64,000 nt of DNA from Uranotaenia lowii (Eukaryota; Arthropoda; Insecta; Diptera; Culicidae): contig NC_073691.1 of assembly GCF_029784155.1 (NCBI RefSeq), positions 125,984,714 to 126,048,713 of the forward strand, written 5' to 3'. Numbering within the stretch: position 1 is the first letter of the stretch; each line of letters starts with the position of its first letter. Below are positions 1 to 10,783 of the stretch, piece by piece. The notes under the pieces are model-generated. The model searched no databases and was not told the DNA's origin. It saw only the letters and a list, made by a program, of their open reading frames with translations. Made by a program: the position numbers and the translations under genes.

Positions 1-459
1 ACCCCAACGTTTTTATTTAACTTAAAAATATTTTTATGAAATTTTTGTGGCTGTTTGAAGTAAAAACTACGATTTTTCACTTAAAAATCCGCCATTTTTC
101 ACCTCTAAAATCTCCCCAAAGTAAAAAAATCAAAAAAGAAAAACGTTGGGGTCTGGTATTTTATATGTAGAAAATATGTTCCAAATTTGAAAAGAATCGG
201 ATAAGTAGTTTTCAAATGACGATGTCCACGGGCTTTAAAAATGTGCTTTCAAAAAAAACGCGTTTGAAGTTTTTGCTCTTGCTTTCTTGCAGTATTAGAT
301 AGGAGGAGATAAAGGCCTATAACTTCTACAGTTTTGCTTCAATTGACTTGAAAATTTGACACAACATTCTTGAAATGTTTTACAATAAGAAAATAAAAAA
401 ATAAAAAAAATCGATTTTTTGAAAGTGTTAGACCCTACACCCCCCCCCCCCCCCCCCCC
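1..459 (-). mobile_element. TTAA-flanked non-autonomous element, cut by window edge
   Basis: This is an inverted copy of the complete element at 61846-62584; position 1 corresponds to about 62291 of that copy, so roughly 300 bp lie outside the window. The visible end is a long C tract (about 440-459) preceded by GACCCTA and followed directly by TTAA (460-463). No coding capacity is seen. A TTAA target is typical of piggyBac-type transposition, but the G/C-tract terminus is not a classic piggyBac end, so the superfamily is an inference. Confidence 0.7.
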
Positions 460-463
460 TTAA

Positions 464-1039
464 GCATTAGAGCTAATTCCTACGAATAATATTTTTTTTT
501 TCATGCATCGGCATGTAGCGTTTCTTCAGAAATATGTTAACATATATTTTCTAATTCACATTTGGGTTGAGATTATGAAAATATTTACTCAACTTCAACT
601 ATTTATCAAACAATCACTCGAAATGTTGGCGGTGTCGAAACCTCACTTGTACCTACTAGAGTGAACATCAAAGCTCACTTCTCGCCACAAGTGGAAACCC
701 ACAAGGTATCTCGGTCGAGCACCAAAACGATGAAATTCATAATGGCTCCCGATTTTTCGGAATCACGTAAAACAAAAACTATTTTTTTGCCGTAACTATA
801 GCAGCTTTACACTTAACGATGGGATAAATAAAATTGCCCGTTCACTTATTGAAACTAAACCGACGAAATTACGCAAGAACACACATTTTTTCAACAGTAA
901 AATACTATTATTTTTACCGCGACGCAACAAAGCGACCATGACCGTGTTAGAAGTCAGTTCCTGCAAAACCATTTGCAGGCTCGGTTCCACAGAATAATAA
1001 AAAAAAATAAGTTTATTTTCAAGAGCACAAAATATTCAT
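464..1039. other. Gene-free AT-rich stretch
   Basis: No coding region or recognisable element end is seen. Short open frames are present on the minus strand without family resemblance. Confidence 0.5.
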
Positions 1040-1139
1040 TATTTACATACAAACCTAAGAGTTTAAATTTACTCATGTAAACGTTACTTAAAAATTCTGC
1101 AAAGAATCATGGATGAGTTTTTAACCAAAACAAAGCTTT
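1040..1139. repeat. Fragment of the 47155-47972 foldback family
   Basis: About 100 bp closely match one arm of the foldback element at 47155-47972: both contain a run from ACATACAAACCTAA through TTTACTCATGTAAACGT to ATCATGGATGAG. Only the arm segment is present and no terminus or target duplication is visible, so this is a decayed fragment next to the Jockey remnant. Confidence 0.7.
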
Positions 1140-1145
1140 TTAGAG

Positions 1146-2232
1146 GATGATCTTCAGTTTTTGATACGGCTGAAAAATATTCCCCGACGTAAATATCAAC
1201 GAACTAGGGATCCTTATTTGGAATTCATTTATTGCATTGCGACCTTCAAAACTAGATCAAACGTCGTTTAAATTATATTCGTAACAAAAATTTTGCAAAA
1301 ACAGTAGAAGATATTAAACCCTACTCAAAGCCATTTTGTAAATTAACTAAGATTCTGAAAAGCCCCAGAAGCTAAATTAGCTCGATTTGATTTTCCTGTA
1401 TATCTCACTAATCACTATCATTCAAAATTACTTGACTAGCCGAACCTTACAAGTAAGCTATCAAATTTCATGCTCTGAAAGGACACCCATTAGAGCTGGT
1501 GTCCCGCATGGAAGTATACTTGGGCCAATTTTATACAATATTTTTACTTCTGATCTTCCTGATGTACCAGAAGGAAAAGGTAGAAGATTATTTGCTGATG
1601 ATACCTTGCTTTCAGCTAATGGTCAAATTTACGGGTGGTACGCGGTAGATTGCAAAAAAAAATCAAATTCCTTTTTGAATTACTTCAAAATGTGGAAAAT
1701 ATCTCCTAACGCTTCCAAAACTCAACTTATTTTATTTCCCCATAAGCCAAGAGCTCAATTTTTAAAACCTAATGAAAATCATTCCATAACTTTTAATGGA
1801 ATTGCATTAGAATGTTCTGATCATGTAAAATACTTTAGACTCACATTTGATCGGAATCTTACTTTTAAAAATCACATTGAAGATATTCAATCTAAATGTA
1901 ATAAATACACTAAATCTCTTTATTCTCTCATCAACAGGAAATCCAAGTTGTGTCTGCGAAATAAGATTCTTATCTACAAACAAGTGTTCCGACCAGCGAT
2001 AATGTATGCAGTTCCGAATTGGTCTAGCTGCTGCGCGACGAGGAAAAAAGCCATCCAGAGGATTCAGAACAAGGTTCTGAAAATCATTTTGCGGCTTCCA
2101 CCTTGGCACAGCACCGAAGATCTTCATCGGATTGCGGGCATTGAATTGATCGAAGAGATGGCCAACAAAATCATTTTAAACTTCAGAGGTCATTCGATGC
2201 AGTCTTCCATCGCAGAGATTCGCTCTCTTTAA
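1146..2232 (+). pseudogene. Jockey/Juan-type reverse transcriptase, truncated and disrupted
   Basis: In an intact element this product copies the element RNA into DNA at the target site. The first part (about 1146-1373) carries RTRDPY and KPYSKPF signatures but has in-frame stops and a frame change. The second part is open from 1387 for 281 codons. There the RT palm motif reads GVPHGS at residues 38-43 (consensus GVPQGS, a Q-to-H change) and FADD at residues 69-72 is intact. The C-terminal half has the conserved Jockey tail (RKKAIQRIQNKVLK, LPPWHSTEDLH). The endonuclease and N-terminal RT domains are missing, so this copy is dead. The frame opens at a TTG and has no real start codon. Confidence 0.88.
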
Positions 2233-2277
2233 AATTAAGTAAGTTTTCAGAATATAGTATAGGCTTAAGTTTATATA

Positions 2278-3772
2278 CAGTGTCGGACAATAGAATAGGA
2301 CCACAGCTCAATCCAAAACCGAAAGTGACAAAATTTTGAGAAAAAAATTTCCATTTAAGTGCATCAAACCATCTACAAATTGTAAATTCCATTCTTCGAA
2401 GAAATTAAAATCATCCGTAGTTAAAACAATTGTCCTTTATTTAAAAATGCGTTTTAACTTAAATAACGCGACATAGAATAAGACCGCTTTAGAATTTATG
2501 GTTAAAAAAAAGGAAATTCATACCGTGATCGATTTGCAGGGTTAGTACTTGGTGGTATAACCCTTATTATGCATCACTTCTCGCACCCGGTTCGGCATCG
2601 ACTCCACCAACTTTTGGCACGTTCTCACCGGGATAGCGTACCACACTGCCTGGATTCTCTCCCACAGCTGCTGCTTTTTTTTTGATTTTTCGGTGTACAC
2701 CTTACGTTTAACTATTTCCCATAGGGTCTCTATGGGATTGAGATCAAGGGACTGTGCTGGCCACTCCATAACGTCTACCTTATTATCCAGGAACCACTTT
2801 TAACCGTTTTAGCGGTATGTTTGGGGTCGTTGCCCTGCTGGAACTGCCACTTTAGGGGCATCTCCCATTCGGCGTGTGGCAGCATTACTTCCCGAAGTGT
2901 CTGGGCGTAGAGATGCTGGTCCATCATCCGGTCGATCCAGTACAAGGGACCCATCCGACCACAGCACATTTCTCCATAGTTTCTCCTTTTCCGGACCGAC
3001 CCAATCGAAGTGTCGCGCCTTCAGCCGCGCCTTCAAGTGCTTCGGCGTCAGCATCGGCACCTTCCGGGGACTTTTTCCTCCTAGTCCCTTCTCCGCCAAC
3101 CGTCCGGGAACTCACAGATAAGTTCAGCTCGTCTCTCATCTGCTTGGACGCTTTGAAAGGGTCGTTTTGCGAGGCCCGCTTGATTGCCGAATCGTCCTTC
3201 GGCGTCGTTTTGCGGGGGTGGCCGGTCAGTTCCCGTTTGCCGGTGCTGTGAAGCGCGTTGAAAACGAAAGTTTTCGACCTTCCTAAGTAGTCGGCAATCT
3301 CGCGTTGGCTTTTGCCAGCACAGATTCCGGATGATCGCTCCGTGCAGCGCTATACCCGACCCATCGCTTTTTCGCTGAAAACAGAGTAGGAGGAAAGAAA
3401 TCTTTATTTTTTGTTTGTTTCCATGATTTACATGATTAATTTTATGGGAAATACTTACCAGGACACGAAAATGGACAAACAACAACGAAAACAATACCAT
3501 TTCTTCAAATCTAGAGCGCTGAAAATACCGGAACAGCCGAACCGATGAGCTAGTCTTATTTTATGACGCGACTTTTTTCACCCTCTGACAGCTTTCTGGA
3601 CTAGTAGAACAAACGGGTTGCTTTGATTGCAACAAACGTGCAGTATACAAAGTTGGCATACTACAATAAGTGCTTGCCGCTAGGTGTCGCATATTATTAT
3701 ATTTGAATTGGCAGTTTAAAAGTGATTTGAATATTTTCCATCAGAGCGATCCTATTCTATTGTCCGACACTG
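2278..3772 (-). mobile_element. Tc1-like DNA transposon with IR/DR-type ends
   Basis: Both ends carry the terminal inverted repeat CAGTGTCGGACAATAGAATA (2278 onward, and its complement ending at 3772), flanked by TA on each side (2276-2277 and 3773-3774), the Tc1/mariner target duplication. A second, related inverted repeat lies inside each end (GCGACATAGAATAAGACC near 2469-2486, with a complement near 3551-3570), giving an IR/DR layout like that known for Sleeping Beauty-type elements. It is inserted in the 3' UTR of the Jockey remnant. The transposase on the minus strand is broken. Confidence 0.9.
2542..3400 (-). pseudogene. Tc1-like transposase (DD34E type), inactivated
   Basis: The intact family member would cut and rejoin the element at its terminal repeats. 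On the minus strand the N-terminal helix-turn-helix region reads in pieces (REIADYLGRSKTFVFNALH, then SAIKRASQNDPFKASKQ), followed by HFDWVGPEKEKLWRNVLWSD with the first catalytic Asp. The next roughly 40 residues are missing, and the frame resumes at GPLYWIDRMMDQHLYAQTL. The second catalytic Asp is replaced by Gly (QQGNDPKHT where the family has QQDNDPKHT). A frameshift near 2800 then separates it from the C-terminal block DVMEWPAQSLDLNPIETLWEI, which carries the Glu 34 residues after the substituted position. Several independent lesions make this an inert copy. Confidence 0.9.
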
Positions 3773-3993
3773 TATGTATAAATATGTATGTATATATTTT
3801 TTGCTCCTCAGGATATTCTCCCATAAATCAAATAATTTATTCCTATAGCAAATTGAAATCAAATAAACAATGTTTAGAGTTTACTTAATCAAAGAGTTGA
3901 ACTGATCATAATTGATTTGAACACTTAATTAACAGTAATAATATAGCTTGAATGTAATGATTAAAAGACTAATAAAGCGTATTTAAAAAAAAC

Positions 3994-6283
3994 TTTAGTA
4001 AAATGGTTTCATATGGCTGTGACGAATTATCAATGTAACATTTCTTACGTAAGAGTTTTGGAAACCCCCCACTCCCTAGTAAGAGATCGTAAGCAAATGT
4101 GAAACCCCTTCACCATCCCCCATAATTCAGAAACGCAAGATTAACGGAATTTACAAGTCGTTCTGAAAATTCTTCCATGTTTCATGCAGTATTTCAGCAC
4201 TCAGATTAACTGGATTTTATGTCTGTAAAATGCAAATCGCACTTGGAGCCAAAGGGGTATAAGTGACAAAATTGAAAAAAAAATGAATAAGCATCTACAG
4301 TAGGGTTACCTTATCCTGCAACGCCAAAAATTTGAAAATTTTAAAGACAAACGCCATTTATTCACAAACCATGATGTTTTAGGATATTCAAATACCGCCA
4401 ATTCATTGCGAGATACGTATACTCACATGACAAATGCTTGGATTATTCAAAGTTCTCAAATTTTATGCTAAGAAAGCACACCAAAGTTGATAAAAAACTG
4501 CATTTTAGAAAAAGTTTTTTTAGATAGAGCTACTTATATTTTTTCAACACATAATTGCTGATTCGTGCGCTTTTGATTTGTGCACTTTGCTTTTAAGCAA
4601 GTTGTTGTTATGCATATTGTCCACTGCCCGAGAAATCAATGCATACTCAAAGGCCCTAATCTTTAAGAAAAAATCCCGATTGAAATCGTGAATGTACTCG
4701 TGATTTCTTTCATTGGTATTCATCCTTTGAAACATTCAACTAGAGAACAAAAACTGACGCATTTAGCAACCAATGCATAAAAAGTTGTATCTCTTATATT
4801 TATGAGAATGCAATCTTCATGTATCGGAAGTAATAAGTTAATTTATGTGAAGAAATTTTATGAGATAATTTTATTCTCGAGCGAAAAAGAGTAGATGCAC
4901 TCTTCAAAGAGTACGTATATATCCCTATTCAGTTCAGCTTACATCTTTTATCGTACTGTGAAGCCTTGGCTAGGCCTGCATACTTTAACGTATCTTTAAA
5001 ACATGCTTTTTCTACAACTCAATCTTCAAAAATGCTTGTTGTTGTGTAGGTTATTGATGAGAAGGGTAAAATCACCTAGCTAGAGTTTTTCCGATTGTTA
5101 TACTTGCGTTGTATAGGTATTTTTCAACAAATAGACACCAGACAAACTATCGCCAGCCAGGCTTTTACCCTAAATAAATGGATTCATTGTCGTACATGAA
5201 ACGAACCCACATCGAGCTGAGACGTGGGCATTGATCGACTGGCAACCTAATTAACTTTCGCTTTCATCCACCTTCCGACTCACTATGTCCTAGGTAGGTA
5301 TGTAGGTGCGTTTCGACTCTTTTTGGCGCACTTCAACGAATTCCTGCTCCATTCATGCCAAAGCGGAGCTCTTATGGATGCCACCATGAAACTTATAGGT
5401 TGGTTAAGTGAACAGATAGTGACTAAGTGCTGAGTGCGTCTGTTGCCGTTGGCGTCACTTTTGGGTGATCGGCCCGTGAATGGTACGCATTATTTGACCC
5501 CCTGAAAGGAAAGCTTCTGATGATCTGCAGTAGCTTTTTGAGGCATTTCACCATCGCTTGGGACGATTTATGTAACGAAGAACAACTGAAAAGCAGCTCA
5601 TCTATGCATTTTATTTCATCCATAGTTCTCTCTTTAGAAAATTAGGTGACTAACAAAAGTAAACAATGCTCATCAACGAGGTACTTACATAACGGTTTTT
5701 AAATCTACATTAAATCCTTTAAACAAGAAAACACTTTTAACTAACTTATCTAGAGCATCATTTTTAATTGCATTTATCTAACACTCGCATCAAAACAATC
5801 TCCACATTCAGCATAACAAGTGATAACAAGTCAGGAATAGAAACGGCGGTTAAAAGTGAAGAAAATGTGATTTTTTTTAAACAGGAACTTTGGTTTTAGA
5901 CCCCACCTGTGATAAGCGGGGGCGGCTTTATACATGCTTGATGCTTATACATACAATATTTCTATATTCTCATCGCCATTCAGTTTAATTTGGCTGTATT
6001 TATAGTATTCGGACGATGAAAAGTTGTAAAAAGTTTTTATTTATCTTGAAAAAGCTAATTTTTCCATTAAATTAGGTTTGGAGTGTTTGGCGACATATGC
6101 TGTCCATAATAATACCAATAATAATAAATTACAGATTTTTTTTACTAAGTAAGCTAGAGATAACTTTTAACGTGAAATCGAGCGTGGAATCTGAAAATGA
6201 AATTTAAAAAATGCCAGTAGATCAGTTTTTTAGTTACGCTCCACGTATGAAATTTTGAAAAAATATAAAAAGTATATTTTAAA
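3994..6283. other. Gene-free stretch
   Basis: AT-rich DNA with no supported gene. Around 5150-5640 base composition is more even and complexity is higher, but the open frames there are short and show no family resemblance. Confidence 0.5.
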
Positions 6284-6400
6284 GACGAACACATACAGGA
6301 ACTCAATGAAACTTGATGTTTCCTCGAAGAGATTCCTTTTACTTAGCTCTAAGCGTACATTTTTCGAGGATATGATAGCTAGCATCTTACAAATGCTAAA
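6284..6400 (-). mobile_element. 5'-truncated copy of tRNA-derived SINE (family A)
   Basis: The segment matches the tRNA-unrelated body of the SINE copies at 8936-9186 and 21563-21798: CACATACAGGA, CTCAATGAAAC, GATGTTTCCTCGAAGAG, AAGCGTACAT and GCTAGCATCTTACAAATGC are shared with the 21.6-kb copy. The tRNA-like head is missing. Confidence 0.75.
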
Positions 6401-6569
6401 AAATTCTAGTTTTATCTTGATAACTTTTTTCTTCACTGGCCGGTTGCATTTTATAAATATTTTATAGCCTAAACTGAGATAAATCTTTTACCCGAAGCCT
6501 GCAACACGTCTGGACATGAAACAAAAAAGTTATCGCGATCCAAAGATTGTATTTTGGCCAAAATTGTCG

Positions 6570-7060
6570 TCAAAAACGCAATGCGTAAAATGTACTCATT
6601 GCGTATCGAAGTCCTAGATATTTGAATCTTAGTATAAGTACTTTTTTTTTATTTTTCCAAATTTCATATTTGGAGCATAACTCAGTAACTGTTCTACTGA
6701 GATGTTTTTGAATTTCCTTTTTGGACCAGCGTTCGATTTTACATTTAAAATTTAGGTCGGTCAAAACGTTTTTATTTAAAATTTTGTAATTAGGCCAGCA
6801 CAAACATCAATTTCTTCTTTTGTTAACACCCCCCCCCCCCCCCTTGAAATTGTCAAAAAAAAAAACAAATTTCAAAAAATTATCAACAAGACCAAAACAC
6901 AAATTGTGTAAGATGAGAGTTATATCACCTTTCAAATCATTGGTTTTATTGAATTTTTCGATAAAAATTTACTTGATTTATAGGTTTTGTGCAATGATAT
7001 AGTATGCATTTTTGTTGCGTACAAAGTTTCGTGGAATTCTTTCAAATTATTATTTTTTTT
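6570..7060. repeat. Dispersed poly-C-containing repeat, copy 1
   Basis: This region shares blocks with 37170-37400 (CAAATTTCATATTTGGAGC, ACTGTTCTACTGA) and with 18140-18480 (CAATTTCTTCTTT plus a C tract followed by TTGAAATT, then TTTATAGGTTTT and ATATAGTATGCA). The C tract is at about 6827-6844. No termini or target duplications are visible. It is a dispersed repeat family of unknown class. Confidence 0.65.
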
Positions 7061-8935
7061 AGATTTGCCAAAAAACCGACTTGATTAAGGGGTGCCTCAA
7101 AAGGCTCAAAGTTACGAACTTTTTACCTTAAAAAAGCACCAAAAAAGAGACAAAAGGTAATCGGGACATTGGAAATTTAAATTTTGATGCCAAATTACTA
7201 AAAATGTCTAAAACGTCGAGATCTAAAGGTATTTCGAAAACATTTTTATTTGCAGATTTTTTTTTTGACGTTTTGAAAACCCGGTGGATTTCTATGGAAT
7301 GTTTTTTAGGTCTAGGCACAATTTTCCGTATGTTCGGATAACGTGCCGCTATTAAAAGCCTATCCCTATTCTGAACTTATTTCAATGTTGAATAGATATC
7401 TAAGACTGAATTTTTCACTACGATTGTTCAATTCTTTTCCACAAGGATGGTTTTAAATACATTTAAAAATAAAACCTGAAAAATAGGAAAAAGTCAAATT
7501 CAAATGACGAATGATACCAAGTTTAGAACAAAAACGGCAAGAAACTACAAAAATTCCAAAAAAATAAACATGACAAAAATGACAGAAATGATAATAATTA
7601 ATAATTTTAAAATACTTGACAAGTCGGTCGAATTAACAATTTTTTTTAAGAATAACAAAATGATAATATGATACGAGTATTTTAAAATTCAACGTTCAAT
7701 AATTGAAACATTTGCGTTTTTGCCGATCCAATGGTTGCAACACTTTCGTTTGCAAAATTTCTAGCAAATTATCAAAAGATTATCAAAAAAGACTTATATG
7801 ACTGTATTCATGACATCATCATCGAGTTTTATTTGTAATTTATAGGATTTTTCTCTACACTAAAACATTTAATAGTCAGTTTTCTTCATCCGGTGAAAAA
7901 AAGCACTTCAAATGTTGAAAAAAATATCTCAAGTTCCTCAGATTGCGACGTTTAGAATACGAATTCTTCTAGAAGAGTTTTTGAATAGAAGCATAAAATG
8001 CTTCAACAATGACACAATAACTTTTCATGTTTTTTTTACTTAACCCTCACCCGTTTCGATTTTTTTTACCCGTTATATTCCCTGGAGTGTCAATTTAACA
8101 TTCCTGACTAAAGCCAATATATCTCTCTTGATTTTCAATCGATTTTTACATTATACATATATCTCTCTTGATTTTCAATCGATTTTTACATTATACACAT
8201 AATATTTTTGTAATTACACCACTTGAATTGGTATGAAATTGGCTTTATTGCGGAAATCTTAAGTCAATATACTAAAAATCCAGTGCAAGGTTGTATTTTA
8301 GTGCAAAAAAAATCTGAAAAAAATTGTTAATTGATAATAAGTTAAAAAAAACAGCTACTTTAGACAATTCGTCAGAAATTCTGTGTTTCGTATTTTGACA
8401 ATTTTGAAGGTAAAAAATGTGCCAAATTACGTCAACTTTTAAATCCTCTTTTCATAATTTATCTAGTGTGACGTAAACAATTTTAACAGTTCATTGATAG
8501 AAAAGTACAGGTTTTACATAACTTTTTCACATTTTTTGTGGTCATGATACTCAAAAAAATTCGAATGATTTTTTTAGGCATTGTATAGATCTACAGTCAT
8601 TTATCCGAAGCATGTTTTTTGGATTTTTTTTTTCTTAGACTATAAGTTTTGTAAAAAATAGGTTGAGAAACAAGAGAGATATAGCGGTTTTAAGCGAGGA
8701 GTGTCAAATTGACACAAAAGGTCTGATTAGGAATTTTTTTTTTCTCCTAGGATTTCAGGGTATGTCCATAAAAAAGTAATGATGCAAAATTAAAGATTTC
8801 AAGATATCATTGAGAGTCCTTAAATAAATTGTTTTATTTGGATGCACCCGAATAAAGTTATAATAGCCGCCATACTTCGAATACTGTCAAGAGCGGATTA
8901 GGGTTAATTAAGGGTTAAATTAGGGTTAGTTTTGA
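7061..8935. other. Gene-free AT-rich stretch with a short tandem duplication
   Basis: No gene is supported. At about 8116-8196 a segment of about 39-41 bp (containing ATATCTCTCTTGATTTTC and GATTTTTACATTATAC) is present twice in immediate tandem. Just before 8936 there are a few degenerate TTAGGGTTA words. Confidence 0.6.
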
Positions 8936-9186
8936 GCCGCCGACCGTGGCCAATAGGATAGCGTTTAAGTCTTCTAAGCCAGAGTTTGTGAGATCGAGTG
9001 TCGGTCACGGCATACATGAGTACTCTTTCTATGGGCTGGTGGTGTTAGCATTAGCTGTGGCATTAGTAAGAAGCAAGCCATTTAATCCTTGAAAGATGTA
9101 CGCTTTAGCCTTGGGTAGTATTTAGATCTTTCCAAAGAAGCATGAAGTTTCATTGAGATTCCCATATGTCTGTTTGTTTTGTTTTA
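8936..9186 (+). mobile_element. tRNA-derived SINE, family A, near full length
   Basis: The first about 75 bp (8936-9011) fold like a degenerate tRNA: an A-box-like CCGTGGCCAATAGG, an anticodon-arm region with GTCTTCTAAGCC, a B-box-like GAGATCGAGTG, and a 3' strand GTCACGGC that pairs with the 5' strand. It is followed by a tRNA-unrelated body shared with 21563-21798 (minus) and 6284-6400 (minus). RNA polymerase III transcription from A and B boxes is the known mode for such elements. The mobilising LINE cannot be named from this copy. Confidence 0.75.
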
Positions 9187-10783
9187 ACCGCAACCGATTT
9201 CCGCTCCTAGTTGGGTTCCAAGCTTGTCATTTATAGCACAAACCGGGTTGGTACTACAGCACCATCTCTGTTCTCGTGCATAAACAACTATTTGCTCGTG
9301 TGCAACGTCGCGACTTATCGTAGAAACATAGCTACGCAACAAAAAACTCTGTTACGTAGTGTAGTGGCATCGAGCTTGAAGCATGACACCCAACGTACGA
9401 AACACCCTAGCGACAATGATGTTGTATCAGTGACATCCCCTACTCGGCTATCCGTGTTTTTATGTTCAGTTATGTTGAGTTAGTTACTGCATCGAATCTG
9501 GAAGCGGCATTTTTTTGAATTTGTTTACGCACATTTTCTGCAATGCTCCCAATTTGTCACATCTTATTCTCTCACAGAATATAGCTTCTGTTGAATTTAC
9601 AACTTACCCATATTTAGCTGTTTACAACACAGCTATTTCAAGGTTGGTTATTTGTCATGTTTTGAATTTGGGTAAACCACGTTGATTTTATCACTCTGAT
9701 TCGATGATCTTACGCAAAACCTCGTACAGTTTTGATGTTTTCGGCAGAAAAATCAGTTAATTCCCGAACATCGAAGCAAAGTCAATGTTCATGATCACAA
9801 AATTATTGACTACGATATGTGTAATGGAAATTAAATGAACAATTTTAATACCTAGCGTAGTAGCCTTAAAGCGCTCAAACCCAAACCAAAAAAACCGGCG
9901 CTCTCGACATCGGTAGTCTTATTCAGTCGTCTCTAGTAATTTGGATGGTGAATCGACGTCTATCTATTACTGGATGCTGGTTGGGTGATTTGACCATATG
10001 TGTCGTTCATGCAGTTGAAATCTCTAATTTGAATGCTGCTGTGTGTCTTGCAGTGTTCCATAATTGAAACAGGGTCGATCCGAACGACGATGGTGGAATT
10101 TCACGCAACATAGAGCATGAAACAATTGCCCCGAAATGAAATTACTAGAGATATAGTACCTGTATGAAGAATAACTAGAAGTCACAGATCTCTCCTAATG
10201 TTTGCATTCTTTCGGTTTGATCGATTTGATAACAATACTGAAAAAAAAAAACATTTCCCAAAGATGCATTCCATGCACCTCGAAATAAAAGAAAACTCAT
10301 TTTTACTTTCCGTTTTTTTAGAAGGGAAAAGCTCGCGGGAATTGAGCTCTTTTCGAGTCCATGCTCCCGTAGGCATAACACCCCCTCATCATTCTGTCTT
10401 TTGATTTTCTTTTTTTTTTTTCTGAAAATTGGTTTTACAAAGATGAATCTTGCACTCGTATGACATTATGATAAGCATATAAATGATTTTGCGTTGTAAT
10501 TGTAGGTGATGTTGTTGTTAACGGGGGTGGCGGCAGCGGCAGTTGGTAGATAGTGGCGTGGCGGTGGTTGGCGTCAATTAGAGTAATAAGATGTTTGCAG
10601 CGTATTAGGATTTTAGGGTATGAGCTTGGTGGTTGTTTACGATGCATTGGGGGTTGATTTTGGTGAAGGATATAAAGAATGAAGAGGATGAATGGTACAG
10701 ATTGCACTCCCAATGAGAATCATATCTTTGAAGGGAGTACAAGATCAGCTGTCATTAATTGGAATAAAATAGATCATCTCAAT
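9187..10783. other. Gene-free stretch
   Basis: Mixed-composition single-copy-looking DNA. Open frames at 9211-9483 and 10198-10404 are short, overlap frames on the other strand and show no recognisable domain. The 8-bp left copy of the duplication flanking the next element is at 10776-10783. Confidence 0.5.

Larger units (their letters stand above)
1140..3993 (+). mobile_element. 5'-truncated Jockey-clade non-LTR retrotransposon, split by a Tc1-like insertion
   Basis: Coding remnants start near 1146 (frame reading QFLIRLKNIPRRKYQRTRDPY, typical of the Jockey/Juan RT N-terminal region) and continue to the RT C-terminus at 2232. The 3' UTR is interrupted at 2278-3772 by a Tc1-like transposon and resumes at 3775, ending with AATAAA (3971-3976) and an A-rich tail near 3984-3993. 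The order of events is clear: the retrotransposon landed first and the DNA transposon then hit a TA in its 3' UTR. The 5' end is lost, as usual for non-LTR copies. Confidence 0.8.

Noticed and set aside
2874..3251. Ser/Ala/Pro-rich + strand frame of 125 codons
   Set aside because: It is the reverse strand of the Tc1 transposase remnant and has no independent support.
8893..8930. TTAGGGTTA-like words resembling telomere repeats
   Set aside because: Only three degenerate units, and Diptera lack TTAGG-type telomere repeats; likely chance or part of the sequence preceding the SINE.
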